From: Zea mays
Taxonomy: Eukaryota > Streptophyta > Magnoliopsida > Poales > Poaceae
DNA length: 64,000 nucleotides
Direction: 5' to 3'
Assembly: GCF_902167145.1 (NCBI RefSeq)
Contig: NC_050099.1
Coordinates: forward strand, 10,616,434 to 10,680,433
Below the pieces are notes generated by a model. The model saw only the letters and a list, made by a program, of their open reading frames with translations. It was not told the DNA's origin and did not search any database. Position 1 is the first letter of the stretch, and every line of letters begins with the position of its first letter. Positions 1 through 10,453 of this stretch are shown here, one piece after another. Made by a program: the position numbers and the translations under genes.

Positions 1-842
1 GCCCAAGCAACATTCCAAGTCATATAGTTGACATACACAAGCCCTCCCAACCACCTCTATTCATTGATCCATCCTATACATAAGATTTAGACCACTACAA
101 ACCACACAAGTGCCACAAAAGAGAGAGCAAGCAAAAGAAAGCCTCTTGTGAGAGTTTAGCTCTAGTGCCTTGTGAGATTCATTGAGAGAAAGTGTGTGCT
201 ACATCTTGCGTTCATTTGTGCGTGGAGTTTTGACTCCCATTGAACTTCTTCCAAAGTTTTGGAGGCTTGTAAAGCTAGCAAGAGACACCTAAGTGTGTGG
301 TGATCCTTGCGGGGTCTTAAGTGATCCTTGAGAAGAAGAAGAGCTCGCTGATCTCAGGGATCGGTTGAGAGAGGGAAAGGGTTGAAAGAGACCCATCCTT
401 AGTGGACTCCTCAACGGGGACTAGGCCTTCGAGGACCGAACCTCGGTAAAACAAATCACTCGTGTCTCGCGTATTTATTGCTTGTGATTTGTTTGTTCTT
501 TCCCTTTCTAAGTTCTCTTACGCTAATCTTTGCTAATATTATTTTGTGTTGCTTCAAGTTAAATTCTCATTTAGAGAAGCAACTCCTTGCAAGAAAGAAC
601 TTGTGTTTATCTTCTTCTTATCTAAGCCCTCTTGCATTATTCTCCATTAACATTTCTAGGAGTATTGCTATTGATTAAATTCCGCACTCTTTGAAAACAA
701 TACTCGTTGCAAGCAAAGGACTTAGTTTTATACTCCGATAATTGTGAATCTTGTTCTAACCACTAATCAAGGGATCTAGTTGGGGTGTAAAGTTATAATT
801 TTCAGGTTTCGCCTATCCACCCTCCCCTCTAGGCGACTTTCA
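1..842 (+). mobile_element. 3' part of a copia-type LTR
   Basis: The right end has the Opie/Ji-type LTR terminus, with the pyrimidine-rich stretch and a final CGACTTTCA at 834-842. The 5' TGAAAG end is outside the window. The middle (about 260-460) carries the R/U5 block shared with the LTRs at 40056, 47973 and 56219, including GAGAGAGGGAAAGGGTTGA and CCTCGGTAAAACAAATCA. It is not the partner of the LTR at 3232-4536, whose end reads TAGGTGCTCTCA, so it belongs to another insertion that extends left of the window. The 66-codon ORF at 478-678 has no protein-like features. Confidence 0.8.
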
Positions 843-909
843 GTAAAGATTCAGTCATTACCTTTAAAATTTCCGCTATTTCAGCAGTAGGAGGCGTCAA
901 AGGAGTCTC

Positions 910-1976
910 CTATATTGCCTCAGTTATCTTCGACTCTGGAGTTCCAGCCTTCCTCTTCTTCGAAACTGCCGCCTTCGGCTCAGGAGTGGATTTTCTCTTC
1001 TTTGAAGCCTTCTCTTCCTCCTTTACCTTTCTAGCAGCTTGCCTACTCAGAATGCTGACAATTCTTTTTCTTTTTACCCCTTTGGCACCTTTGTCAAGCC
1101 TTTCATAATTAGGGTATTCAAATCTCAAGGCGTCCATTACCCGGTTCAATCTTCGTTTTGGCCGGGTGCCGAAGGCTGCGGTCATCAGTTGATCTTCCTT
1201 TTTGGTGTAATTCCCAAGTATCTCATTGCACATGGTCTCAATCATTTCTAGCCATTCTTTGCAAGGCTTCTTGAATTGTTTTTCAAATTTGAAACGGTAA
1301 GCAAGATGAACAAGTTCATGCTTCTTCCCCCACTTCTTTCTTCTTTGGCATTCCCCAACCACTGCACTTGATGTCGGATATGTTCTATTCGCCAAGTATT
1401 CTTGCACCAAGTCCCTGGTACTGATCTGCTCAGCTCCCACTCTAAATTCCACTTCAGATAATTCACATGGTGACCCTAGTTGCATATTGCACAAGGGCAT
1501 GGTCATTCCGAAGCTCAAACTCAGCGGACTCATAACCATGGTCATCAGCTTCTCCCTCTTTTTCTCGTCAGCCTTCATATAGAACCATTCATTTTTCCAA
1601 CCAGTTGGCCATTTCGTGCGGTAGCTAAGGACTGGTGCTTTTGTATCCTTTCGATACGCAAAATTGTAACAGCCAAAATTTTCGTGAAGGCCATCTGCTC
1701 TAGCCTTCGTCTGATAGTGCAGCTCGTGCACTCGGCAGAAAGCTTCGACATCCGGGCTCATCCCTTGACTTCGGAGGGCCTAAATAAAGGCGTTGAGTCT
1801 AACAATGGCATTGGGGGTTAGCTGATGAATAAATATTTCAAAGTTCTTTAAAACTACCCCTATCATTTCATTTAGGGGGAATCGCAGCCCTGCTCTGAAG
1901 AAGCTCTTGAAAACAACAACTTCATCCTTCTTCGGCTCTGGGATGGTCTCTTCTCCAGCAAATCGAATAAATTTAC
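910..1976 (-). pseudogene. Gypsy-type transposon ORF fragment (Transposase_28-like domain)
   Basis: On the minus strand the frame is open from about 1976 to 910 apart from one TAG at 1780-1782. Translation gives blocks typical of the plant putative gypsy-type transposon domain: HQLTPNAIVRL, then VEAFCRVHELHYQTKA, then WPTGWKNEWFY, ending in a Lys-rich nuclear-type tail (KKRKAGTPESK). The stop falls where relatives, as I remember them, carry Trp (I-stop-ALRSQG), so it looks like a simple nonsense change. No polymerase domains or LTR accompany it. It is antisense to the copia pieces on both sides, so it is either an older insertion or host sequence broken by them. The family is recognised from memory; the function of this ORF is not established. 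Confidence 0.65.
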
Positions 1977-2482
1977 TCTGGTATCCAAAGGGGTCTACCT
2001 TTGACTTGATTGGATACTCATACTCCGATTATGCTGGATGCAAGGTTGATAGGAAGAGTACATCAGGGACGTGCCAATTCCTAGGAAGGTCCCTGGTGTC
2101 TTGGAGTTCTAAGAAACAAACCTCTGTTGCCCTATCCACCGCTGAGGCCGAGTATGTTGCCGCAGGACAGTGTTGCGCGCAACTACTTTGGATGAGGCAA
2201 ACCCTTAGGGACTTTGGCTACAATCTGAGCAAAGTCCCACTCCTATGTGACAATGAGAGTGCAATCCGCATGGCAGAAAATCCTGTTGAACACAGCCGCA
2301 CTAAGCACATAGACATCTGGCATCACTTTTTGAGGGACCACCAGCAAAAGGGAGATATCGAAGTGTATCATGTTAGCACCGAGAACCAGCTAGCCGATAT
2401 CTTTACCAAGCCTCTAGATGAGAAAACCTTTTGCAGGCTGCGTAGTGAGCTAAATGTCTTAGATTCGCGTAACTTGGATTGA
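1975..2482 (+). pseudogene. Copia RNase H C-terminal fragment (Opie-like)
   Basis: This is the last roughly 168 codons of a copia polyprotein. The RNase H motifs are present: GYSYSDYAGCKVDRKS, then [14 protein letters not shown], then [20 protein letters not shown], and finally [12 protein letters not shown]. It aligns along its whole length with the RNase H ends of the two complete copia elements in this window (46675-47175 and 63018-63538), with substitutions such as DADWAGC to SYSDYAGC. The upstream 68 bp of the same open frame (1907-1974) is not copia, so the start codon there is accidental. Everything upstream (gag, protease, integrase, RT) is missing and replaced by the antisense gypsy fragment. 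Confidence 0.9.
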
Positions 2483-3231
2483 TTTATAGCATACATGTGT
2501 CTTATGCTTTTGATCATGTTACATTTATGCAATTTGTTGCTTATTTATGGTGCTCAAGTTGTGCAAGGGATCCCCGGACCTCACAAGTCCATGTGTGAAT
2601 GATGCACATATTTAGGGGGAGAAGTGCTACAACTTGACCCTTTGCGACTAACCTTTGTGTTTAAGAGTACTAGATGTAGTCTCAAAGGTGGATTGAAAGG
2701 GAAAGGTGAACTTGGACCATGCAAAGACTTCCACTGCACTCCGGTATTAGTGTACTCACCTCCAAGTTCATCTCTATGCTCTTATTGCCTTTTTGCTCTT
2801 AATTGACAATTTTGGTAAGGCAATGGGGTTAAAGGGCCAATAATGATCCCGTTTTGGTGCTTAATGCCAAAGGGGGAGAAATTGAGGCCAAAGCAAATGG
2901 ATCATTGCAAAATTTTTTGATTTGTCAAAATACTCTCATTGCAAAATTTGGTGTCTTGTGGGGAGAATTTATGATTATGGGAAAAAGGGGGAGTTTTTGG
3001 ATCTTGATCATTTTCACTCTTGGATTATCTCTCTTTATGCCCAAACAAGTGAGTTTGACTTAGAGATAGGAAAATGAATTTGATTTGCAAAAACAAACCA
3101 AGTGGTGGAAAAGAATGATCCAAATATGCCAAATTAGAGTCAAAAACAATTTAGTCTTCAATTTGAATCAATGTTGCATGTTTTGCATTGCTTTTGGATG
3201 TGTTGGCATAAATCACCAAAAAGGGGGAGAC
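2483..3231 (+). mobile_element. Opie-like copia 3' untranslated region with polypurine tract
   Basis: Non-coding spacer between the RNase H stop codon and the 3' LTR. It has the repeated AAAGGGGGAGAAA-type runs (for example near 2868) that mark the 3' spacer of this copia lineage, and it ends in a purine run (about 3217-3230) directly before the LTR. That position is where plus-strand priming occurs in this superfamily. Confidence 0.75.
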
Positions 3232-4536
3232 TGAAAGGGAAATGTGCCCTTGGGCAATTTCTATTTTGTTTTGGTGATTAAGTGCCCAACACATTTAAAT
3301 AAGCTCTCATGTGCTAAATAAATAGAGAAGTGATAATCAAAGCAAAGGTATGTTTCTAGACTTAGTACATTGGTTTTTATGTACTAATATATTTGTCTAA
3401 GTGCTAGAAACAGAGAAAATAAAAAGAAGAAAAGCAGATGCAAAAGACTTGGCTTGGTACAACCAAGACTCAGCTCGGTCTGGCACACCAGACTGTCCGG
3501 TGGTGCACCGGATAGTGTTCGGTGCGCCAGGCTGGCCTCCGGTGAACTAGCCGCTCTCGGGAAAATTGGGCGGCGTACGGCTATAATTCACCTGACTGTC
3601 CGGTGGTGCACCGGACATTCACCGGACTGTCCGGTGGTGCACCGGACAGTACGGTGAGCCAACAGCCGCCAGCGCAACGGTCGACCGCGTAATCCGCGGG
3701 CGATGCGTGGCCCACGCCAACGGTCAGCAGGGTGCAACAGACTGTCCGATGTGCACCGGACAATGTCCGGTGCGCCAACTGCCAAATCTGCAACGGTCGG
3801 CTATGCCAGAAAAGGAAGGAGATCGGGCACCGGACATGAACTGTGGCTGTCCAGTGGTGCACCGGACTGTCCGGTGCACCACCCGACAGAAGGCAACTTT
3901 GGCCTTCCTTGTTGGCCTCCAACGACTCCTAGCTGCCTTGGGGCTATAAAAGGGACCCCTAGGCACATAGAGGAGTCACCCAAGCACACTCTAAGCATTC
4001 CAAGACTTCTAGTCCTCACTCTCACGCAATCGTTCATCGTTCTTGAGATTGGAGCACTTTTCGAGTTGTAAACTCCTCGCGCGTGTTTTGTGTGCTCATC
4101 TTCTCACTTGTGTGCGTGTTTGCTGTGTGGATTTAATTCTAGTGTGCGTTGCTCTTCCCAACCTTACTCCATGCTTTCTTTGTGATCAACCTTGTAAGGG
4201 CGAGAGGCTCCAACTTGTGGAGATTCCTCACAAACGGGAAAGAAACTATAAGGAAGAATACCGTGGTATTCAAGTTGATCATTGGATCACTTGAAAGGGG
4301 TTGAGTGCAACCCTCGTCTATTGGGACGCCACAACGTGGAAGTAGGCAAGTGTTACTTGGCCGAACCACGGGATAAAATCACGTGTCTCTTGTGTTGATC
4401 TCTTTGTGATTGTCTTGGCCACAAGGACTCGCTTCGCAACTACTTAGTCGCACTAACTTTTGTAAAACCAAGATTTGTGGCTATTAGTTGTTGAATTTTA
4501 CAGGATCACCTATTCACCCCCCTCTAGGTGCTCTCA
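3232..4536 (+). mobile_element. 3' LTR of Opie-like copia
   Basis: A 1305-bp LTR that begins TGAAAGGGAAATGTGCCC and ends AGGTGCTCTCA. U3 (about 3470-3900) is packed with palindromes of the ACCGGACTGTCCGGTG type. A TATA box (TATAAA, 3945-3950) marks the U3/R border. The next five bases (gagac, 4537-4541) would be the target duplication, but the 5' end of the element is outside the window, so this is untested. Short ORFs at 3454-4071 on both strands are products of the palindromes and are not genes. Confidence 0.88.
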
Positions 4537-4717
4537 GAGACTCATGACAATTTATATAGTGTTGATATTTGTAATGTTGCCCTGGTTGATGTCACCTTTT
4601 ATGCTTATAACCATTTTGTTTACCCATGACTTCCAACAATATTTTTTTCCATTTCTTAATTCTATTTTGTGGAGTCACCTATTTTTGAGTTTACTTGTTT
4701 TCTACTCGTACTTAAAG

Positions 4718-5112
4718 GCAGATAAGCTATTGAGGAGAAAAGAAGTAGCAAATTTGATGCTAGATTACTCAGTTAGGATAGCAATAACTCACACCCCTAA
4801 ATTCCTTAGATTGCCACAATGAGCCTGGGTGCAATAATTTGGTCTGCAATTCGCAAGTCAGGGAGTTATCGTTGGCCTCATTGACACAGGAATAAATCCA
4901 ACCCACCCTAGCTTTGTAGATGATCTATCAACTGATAGTTATCCAATACCTGGTCACTACTCTAGCATTTGTGAGGTTACAAATGATTTTCCATCGGTAT
5001 CCTGCAATTGAAAGCTCGTGGGGCTCACCATTTTGTAGCATCTACAATAACTAGAGGAGTCTTCAATGTGTCTCAAGATCTTTCTTCACCATCTGATAGT
5101 GATGGCCATGGG
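4718..5112 (+). pseudogene. SBT2-type subtilisin-like protease fragment
   Basis: An exon-like stretch preceded by a plausible acceptor AG. Its translation follows the end of the inhibitor prodomain and the start of the peptidase S8 domain: EVANLMLDYSVR, then THTPKFLRLPQ, then GVIVGLIDTGINPTHPSF (the catalytic Asp is in DTG), then YPIPGHYSSICEVTNDFPS and finally SPSDSDGHG. The last block stops just at the catalytic His region. In-frame stops lie at 4820-4822, 4835-4837 and 5009-5011, and a one-base deletion near 5020 shifts the frame, so it is non-functional. The remaining catalytic Ser region is absent. The family is recognised from conserved motifs; a subclass other than SBT2 is less likely. 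Confidence 0.8.
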
Positions 5113-6510
5113 CTGCTGTGATGACCAGTTATTTGGACGTCGCACTTCCTGGCATAGTCTCGTGGCCTCTTGTGTTCTTACCACAATGATGGACTGCTGG
5201 TGATTGGTCATGGTAACTGATAAAGAGCGCCCTTTCCATAGTATGTTCTTTCTGGTGGTGCTACCCCTGGTACTGGGGGAGTGGGGAGGGCCTTTCCGTA
5301 GTATATTCTTTCTGATAAAGAGCACTCTTTCTTGAGAAGTCTGTGTTGTCGCTGGAGTGCAAACCAGCAGGTGCTTCCATGTTTGCTTCTTTGCAACTCA
5401 AAATAAGTCGCCCTTGCATTTTACTTCTAAAATCTTAATGTAGAATAATTTTGACTTCTTTTTTACTTTTGAAATCTGCACTATACTGGTTTTACTTCTT
5501 TTTTTGGTTCATCATTTTTTGTTTTGCTCATGAGGCTTGTTCATTAGGTGTTAATTATACTATTCTGATTTAGATATGAACATATTGTTTTTGACTTAGA
5601 ATCACGCAGAGAACTCATTACACCCATCTATTCTCTGAAAACAAATATCATTTCTAAGTATCCAAATACACAAAATAGGAGATGCAGAAATCACATTTAG
5701 CATACCATTTCTTCTGTTGCTTAACCAAAATTTTCCTATATGGTAAGGGAGGCCCAGATTTGAGCTGTCGTCACACACTCAAAGATCATTACAATTGGCT
5801 TTTCAGTAGCCTTATGTTTGCACTTTGAATTTCAGTTTTCTATATTCTTTTTAATGGTTACCGTGTCTTTTAACATGCCAAAACCAATATGAACTACACT
5901 AGATAACATGATAGACACAGGAAAAAAATATCAATATAAAAAAGATATTTTTGTGCCTTCTGTAAGTTACATTTTACTAGATGGTAGTATAATTAAAATT
6001 TGAATACTATACATCAATCTAAAGTTTGTACACGATGTTCAGTTCTAAAGTTTGGTTTGTGGACCACATAGTTAAATTATTGTATTCTTTTTTTGCTTTA
6101 CTGTGATTTAGAGTTGAAGTGACATACTATGATTCAGATACACGCCAACTTTTTGTGATTCAGAAGAAGACATACTGCGATTCAGAAGAAGACAACGCTA
6201 GGGAATTTTGCATTGTGGTATTCGTATTGTAGTATAATTTGATCATAAGTTTGTGCCATTTCCTTCTAGCCCATTTTGCAACTTGCATGTCTTGAGGGAG
6301 CTTCATTTGCTCATGTTCAGGATGGCCAAACTCCAACCTTGCTGACTTCTATAGCTTCTTCAAGACCTGCCTGTGTCCTCAGTTCGAGCGCCTTTGTGCA
6401 GGTATCTAATTTCTTCTTCTTGAAAAATTGCTATATATGGCTGAGTACCCATCAGTGGCTTTACAATGTTTTTATACCATGCTATATATTGCTGCTTCTT
6501 TTGGTTATAG
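5113..6510 (+). other. Helitron interior, no gene recognised
   Basis: AT-rich, intron-like DNA. Two imperfect copies of CCTTTCCRTAGTATRTTCTTTCTG-like units (split here as CCTTTCC and TTCTTTCTG) occur at about 5233-5256 and 5291-5314. A 22-bp unit containing GATTCAGAAGAAGACA is repeated near 6160-6205. Short ORFs on both strands have no recognisable domain. Confidence 0.5.
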
Positions 6511-6822
6511 AATAGCGAGCATCTTTGACATATACATGAAAGCCCCTAGCACCCGTTTTGAGGAGATGGACATCCACAGGCGCGACTGATTCTCCTGAAC
6601 AAAGATGGTACAATCTTTGTTTTGAACTAATTGATAACATAATAATTCCTACCCTCGTCCTTTCCCATGAAGAAAATTGTTTAGGAGATGACTAGGATGA
6701 ATATGCTAAGGATGATCACGGCACAGCACATGGCGGAGGACCTAGCTTCATTCTCCATGCATGATCTGAGTAACCTTGAGCAACAGATTGAGTTCTCGTT
6801 GTACAAAGTTCACCTCAGGAAA
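6511..6822 (+). pseudogene. B-sister-like MADS-box gene fragment (I region and K-box exons)
   Basis: Two exon-like blocks are visible. The first (about 6511-6578) reads IFDIYMKAPSTRFEEMDIHR, which resembles the end of the MADS/intervening region. The second (6685-6822) is bounded by AG and GT and reads [10 protein letters not shown], then [20 protein letters not shown], then [10 protein letters not shown]. That is the K-box pattern of the B-sister group (rice MADS29/30/31 relatives), where EMTRM, DLSSL..DL..LE.QLE and VKKVRARK-type blocks recur. The MADS DNA-binding domain is absent and a stop follows the first block, so it cannot make a transcription factor. Assignment to MADS is fairly firm, to B-sister tentative. 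It lies in the same orientation as the Helitron and the subtilase fragment. Confidence 0.58.
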
Positions 6823-7508
6823 GTAATTCTGCACTAACTAGCACACCGATGATTGCCTTCTTTATCCTAAAACACTCTTGGGAGATCCCTTAGTGCTAAA
6901 GCTGAGCGGCCTTGTTTTGTTTGTTAGCTTAGAGGAAAATGGAGGGAGAAATGTCATGCTTGACAGGAAGCATGTTTCTCTCCCAAGGTAACATAATCTC
7001 CTTTTTTCTTTCAATGATTTGCGCTGTCATCTATTGGTTGATGAGATTTATTAACCCGGGTAATGTATTATTAGTTACACAATAGGATTCGTCAATTGAT
7101 ATAGGACGATGAACTGATAGTAATTCTTGAAAGATTTATCCCAAGAAACACTAAACTCTATTAGGCGATGGGGTTGGCCTATGGTGTGATAGAAGAATCG
7201 CTCACACTTGACTGCTAATCTTGATTTGCTGCTTGTAGGACAACAACCATTCACTCCACTCCAATTCCTACAAAGGAAGGTCCAGAACTAGCCTCCTAGA
7301 ATGCTCGAAGGATTCCCGTAGGTAACTGTTTGCATGTTCAATCTATTTTTCAGTCACAACTAACAGACCAGGAAGAGTGGTACGCCTGAACCCAATTTTT
7401 CTGACATGCTCCATCTCTACCAATCTTGCAGCCATGCCACTAAGAGTGACAGGCCCGATATTACCATTCAAGGGTGCAAGCGTCGCTAACCAACACGTCG
7501 TGTGATGG
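6823..7508 (+). other. Helitron interior, possible further MADS intron/exon remnants
   Basis: Starts with a GT donor directly after the K-box block. An open stretch at about 6931-6988 (LEENGGRNVMLDRKHVSLPR) is bounded by AG and GT and could be a further exon, but I cannot match it. The rest reads as intron or spacer. Confidence 0.3.
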
Positions 7509-7516
7509 GTTGCACT

Positions 7517-8354
7517 TATAGGTGTACATTCGGGCCCAAGCCCGAAAAGACCCGTATTGTTTGAATTTCGGGCCGGCCCGGCCCGTTTGAATTTCGGGCC
7601 GTGCCGGGCCGGCCCATGGGCCTAGCCCTCGGCCCACGGCCCGGCCCATGGGCCTAGCCCTCGGCCCACGGCCCGGCCCGTAATTGCTTAAACGTGCCGG
7701 GCTTATTTCGGGCGGCCCGAAATTATAAAAGCCCGAAATTCACATTAGGGCCCGAAATTCATTTTTGGCCCGAAATTCAGTTTTTGGCCCAAAATTCATA
7801 TTAGAGCCCTAAATTCAAAAAAATAATAAAACAAATAAAAGATAAGACAAATAAATTTGTACAAAATCAAACTTAATATTTGTATTAAAGTTACCACAGC
7901 TATGCAATGACTACCTCGTTTATAAATCATTTTGTTAGAAGGAAAAAGAGTATAATCAGCTGTATACAAAGTTCGTAAGTTCAGTTTATTGTCTAATGTT
8001 CATAACAAAAGTAAAATTACATCACACAATCTAATTCAAAGATACAAAAAAACATCTAACTAGCATTATCTCTAGCTTTGTGTTCTTTATCAAGTATATG
8101 AAAGTGCGAAATGAAGTGTGGTTTTAATAAATATATGGGCCTTTTCGTGCCTCTATATGGGCCTTTTCGTGCCTGCCTTAAACGGGTCGTGCTCGTGCCC
8201 GCCCATGGGCCGTGACCTCGGCCCAAACCCGGCCCGATATAACGGGCCGTGCCGGCCCGGCACTAAATTATTTCGGGCCGTGCCGTGCCTGGGCCGTGCT
8301 TTTTTCCCGTGCTTCGGGCCGGCCCATCAGGCCCGGCCCAAATGTACACCTATA
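7517..8354. mobile_element. Non-autonomous hAT-like element, 838 bp
   Basis: Perfect 8-bp target duplication gttgcact at 7509-7516 and 8355-8362. The ends are inverted repeats: TATAGGTGTACATTCGGGCC on the left and the complement of GGCCCAAATGTACACC plus TATA on the right, 19 of 20 matching. Both subterminal regions are rich in GGGCC/GGCCCG clusters in opposite orientation, as in many plant hAT-type elements, while the centre (about 7800-8110) is AT-rich. No transposase ORF is present, so it must be mobilised in trans. Removing it and one duplication copy restores an uninterrupted Helitron interior. Confidence 0.85.
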
Positions 8355-8362
8355 GTTGCACT

Positions 8363-8761
8363 AACCTAGATGTTCCTCCAACAATTCCTCCAGCAACCAA
8401 CACCTCGTCAGCCTACTGCTATCACCTAAAATTGGACGGCTCCGAAAGACAAAAGCATCAGCTAGAGCGTGAGAAAGACCATACCACTCAGGAACCAAGC
8501 TCTTCCTCCACCAACGCGTGAAACCTTTTCTCATAACAATATAACACATATTTTAATATAATACACATTTGTACATAAATTATCGTGATATTATATGTTT
8601 CTGTTGCAATGCACATAAGTTATCATGGTATTATATGTTCCCGTGTTATCGTGATATTATATGTTCCCATTGTAATGTACAAAATATTTTCTCATAACAA
8701 TATAACATACATTTCAGCATAATACATATTTATGCATAAGTTACCATGGTATTATATGTTC
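8363..8761 (+). other. Helitron 3' subterminal region with short diverged repeats
   Basis: After the hAT-like insertion a frame stays open to 8521 (DVPPTIPPATNTSS and onward) but matches nothing I know. From 8521 the sequence is AT-rich and contains repeated copies of a unit around ATTATATGTTCCCGTTGCAA (about 8590-8770), the last of which forms the Helitron 3' end. Repeated subterminal motifs of this sort may have produced the terminus. Confidence 0.45.
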
Positions 8762-8789
8762 CCGTTGCAACATACAGACACTCACCTAG
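8762..8789 (+). other. Helitron 3' terminus
   Basis: The terminal 28 bases agree with the remembered maize consensus at all fixed positions except three transitions. The hairpin stem is weakened by these changes. The element ends in CTAG and is followed by T. Confidence 0.68.
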
Positions 8790-8959
8790 TCTAGATTATA
8801 GGGCAGCTCACTACAGTGTAGTATATTTGAGGCACTTGAGACAGTGCCCTATAATTTTTTGACCAAATTTTATGAAATGAGTCACTGGAGTAGTTTTTAC
8901 TACTTAGAGCCTCATATTTTAATTTGAGACACTAGTTTGAGGCATTGTTGAAGATGCTC
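8790..8959. mobile_element. Partial PIF/Harbinger-like MITE (right half)
   Basis: The right end TGTTGAAGATGCTC followed by TAA is the same as the right end of the complete MITE at 36884-37249, and the interior (CAGTATATTT, then a poly-T tract, then GAGCCTCATATTTTAATTT) aligns with it. The left half is missing because the Helitron 3' end joins it at 8789/8790, which suggests the Helitron landed inside an older MITE. Confidence 0.65.
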
Positions 8960-9207
8960 TAACTAATGAGTTAGCTAATTGTTAATCAGGAGCCAGATAA
9001 ATTGTATGTACATTAATCATTTAACATTGCTAATAAGTACTAATAGATCATAAAACTAGAAAACGACGATTCATATTCTATTGGTTTCTTTCCTTTCCCT
9101 TGTGGCTAATTGTTGTTTACCGTGTAGGAATAAAATAGATTATTCACTATGTTTTAGACATCTATTAGCCTTAATGAAGCTTTGGGCAAATCTTAGCAAA
9201 ACCCTTA

Positions 9208-10017
9208 GACTGTCTCCAGCAACGTCCCCTAAATTCTATCCCCTAAAAAAATATTCTCTGTCCTTTACAGAATTCTATAAAACATTTCATCCTCTGTATC
9301 TTCGCCATAATTCGGTACTCTATATCACAGTAATAACAGAATTCATATACTTATTTTTTAATAATCATTTTTTTCATATTAATACAATTTGAACTTATGT
9401 GCGTAATGGAAAAATGATGTTATTTATTTCTAGAAATTTTATATTTCCAAAATCAAATTCGTACTCAATTGAAAAGCGATTTGCAACTAAAAATTAATTT
9501 TCAATATGTATGCTCATTAGAACCACCAACTTTCTATCGACATAACAACATATGAAACAACTACAATTTCAAGTAAATAAAGCTAACCAATATCTTGCAC
9601 AGGCGTGCATCACGCGCGGGAGGGAGAGCCTGTGCATTCACGTGTGGGAGGGAGAACAGCTGGCGCGTATAGCGGATGTTTGACGACCGCCACATTTAGG
9701 GTGTGTTTGGTTACAATGACAGGACGGGATGGGATGGGACGGTCCCTAAAATTAGGTTGTTTGGTTCTGAGTCAAGGATTGGGACATGACTATTCCAGTG
9801 TTGTCCCCTGTTGTCTCTCAAAATTGGAGGGACGAGAGAGGACGCCAGGGGACGTCCCTGTCCTAGCTGACCCGCAACCAAACGCACCCTAGAGTGTCAC
9901 GGAGGAGTGCTAAATTTTACCGGACGCTTTAACGGCTGCTGCTGAAGGGCTAGAGGATGCCGAGACACGCTATATTTAGCGTTCAGAGCTATATACAGAC
10001 TCTTGCTGGAGACAGCC
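9208..10017. mobile_element. PIF/Harbinger-like non-autonomous element, about 810 bp
   Basis: Inverted ends GACTGTCTCCAGCAA on the left and TTGCTGGAGACAGCC on the right, flanked by TTA at 9205-9207 and 10018-10020. That three-base TTA/TAA duplication is typical of PIF/Harbinger elements. No transposase frame is seen. It is longer than most MITEs partly because another MITE (9699-9889) is nested in it. Confidence 0.75.
9699..9889. mobile_element. Nested Tourist-like MITE, about 191 bp
   Basis: Ends GGGTGTGTTTGGTT and AACCAAACGCACCC are exact or near-exact inverted repeats, with TA on both sides. The interior is GC-rich with GGGACGG/GTCCC blocks that can fold back. It sits inside the element at 9208-10017. 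Confidence 0.65.
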
Positions 10018-10020
10018 TTA

Positions 10021-10453
10021 TGTGCGAAATTTTGGAAACATGAGGGTTTCGATTTTGAAACTTTAAGTTGAATCAAAACTGTGTCCGCGAAATCAAAGAT
10101 CTGCCTAGATAGCTGTTTTCAATTGCAAATCCAGCTCAAAAATTAAACGGCCAAAATTACTAAGTCGGCTTCTGTGCCATACTGCCATCAGACAACTGCT
10201 ATCAAACCTTGGCCCAAGTACGACAACTCAAACACGAAAAGTTTATCGAGACGACTTCCAAGCCAAAATCTTGCTTTAAATAGGTCTCGATTTATCTCTC
10301 TTACGCTAGTTTTCATTGCTTGCCATCACGGTTATCATTTTTTTATCGAGTCGACGAGCTCTGTCTTTCAATCAAGAGAGGGAAAAAAGTTAGAGTACAT
10401 AGGATCGACATGCCAAAGGATCGAGCACCCAAGGAGGAACACGACACGTAACC
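10021..10453. other. Spacer left of the LINE remnant
   Basis: No gene recognised. It contains a short T-run (10340-10346) that could be the remnant of the LINE poly-A tail read on the opposite strand, but this is uncertain. Confidence 0.35.

Larger units (their letters stand above)
4537..8789 (+). mobile_element. Helitron, 3' portion, with captured gene fragments
   Basis: The right end (8762-8789) fits the maize Helitron 3' consensus as I remember it: CCGTTGCAAC, a short spacer, then CTAG at 8786-8789, followed by the target T at 8790. Only three consensus positions differ and all are transitions (G to A, C to T, G to A). The interior holds intron-bearing fragments of at least two unrelated host genes in the same orientation as the Helitron, the pattern known for maize Helitrons. 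No helicase or Rep coding is present, so it would be non-autonomous. The 5' end (TC after A) was not found in the window; the copia LTR at 3232-4536 lies between it and the fragments, so the left limit given here is only the edge of that LTR. Confidence 0.65.

Noticed and set aside
3454..3966. Overlapping open frames on both strands in the LTR
   Set aside because: They arise from the repeated palindrome CACCGGACTGTCCGGTG, which has no stop in several frames; the same frames recur in every related LTR.
4475..4717. N-terminal 80 codons of an open frame leading into the subtilase fragment
   Set aside because: Begins inside the copia LTR and then runs through hydrophobic AT-rich intron-like DNA; only the part after the AG near 4717 resembles the protease.
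8763..8764. Idea that the hAT-like element and the Helitron 3' end belong to a single transposon
   Set aside because: The hAT-like element has its own inverted ends and 8-bp duplication well inside the Helitron, so they are separate insertions.
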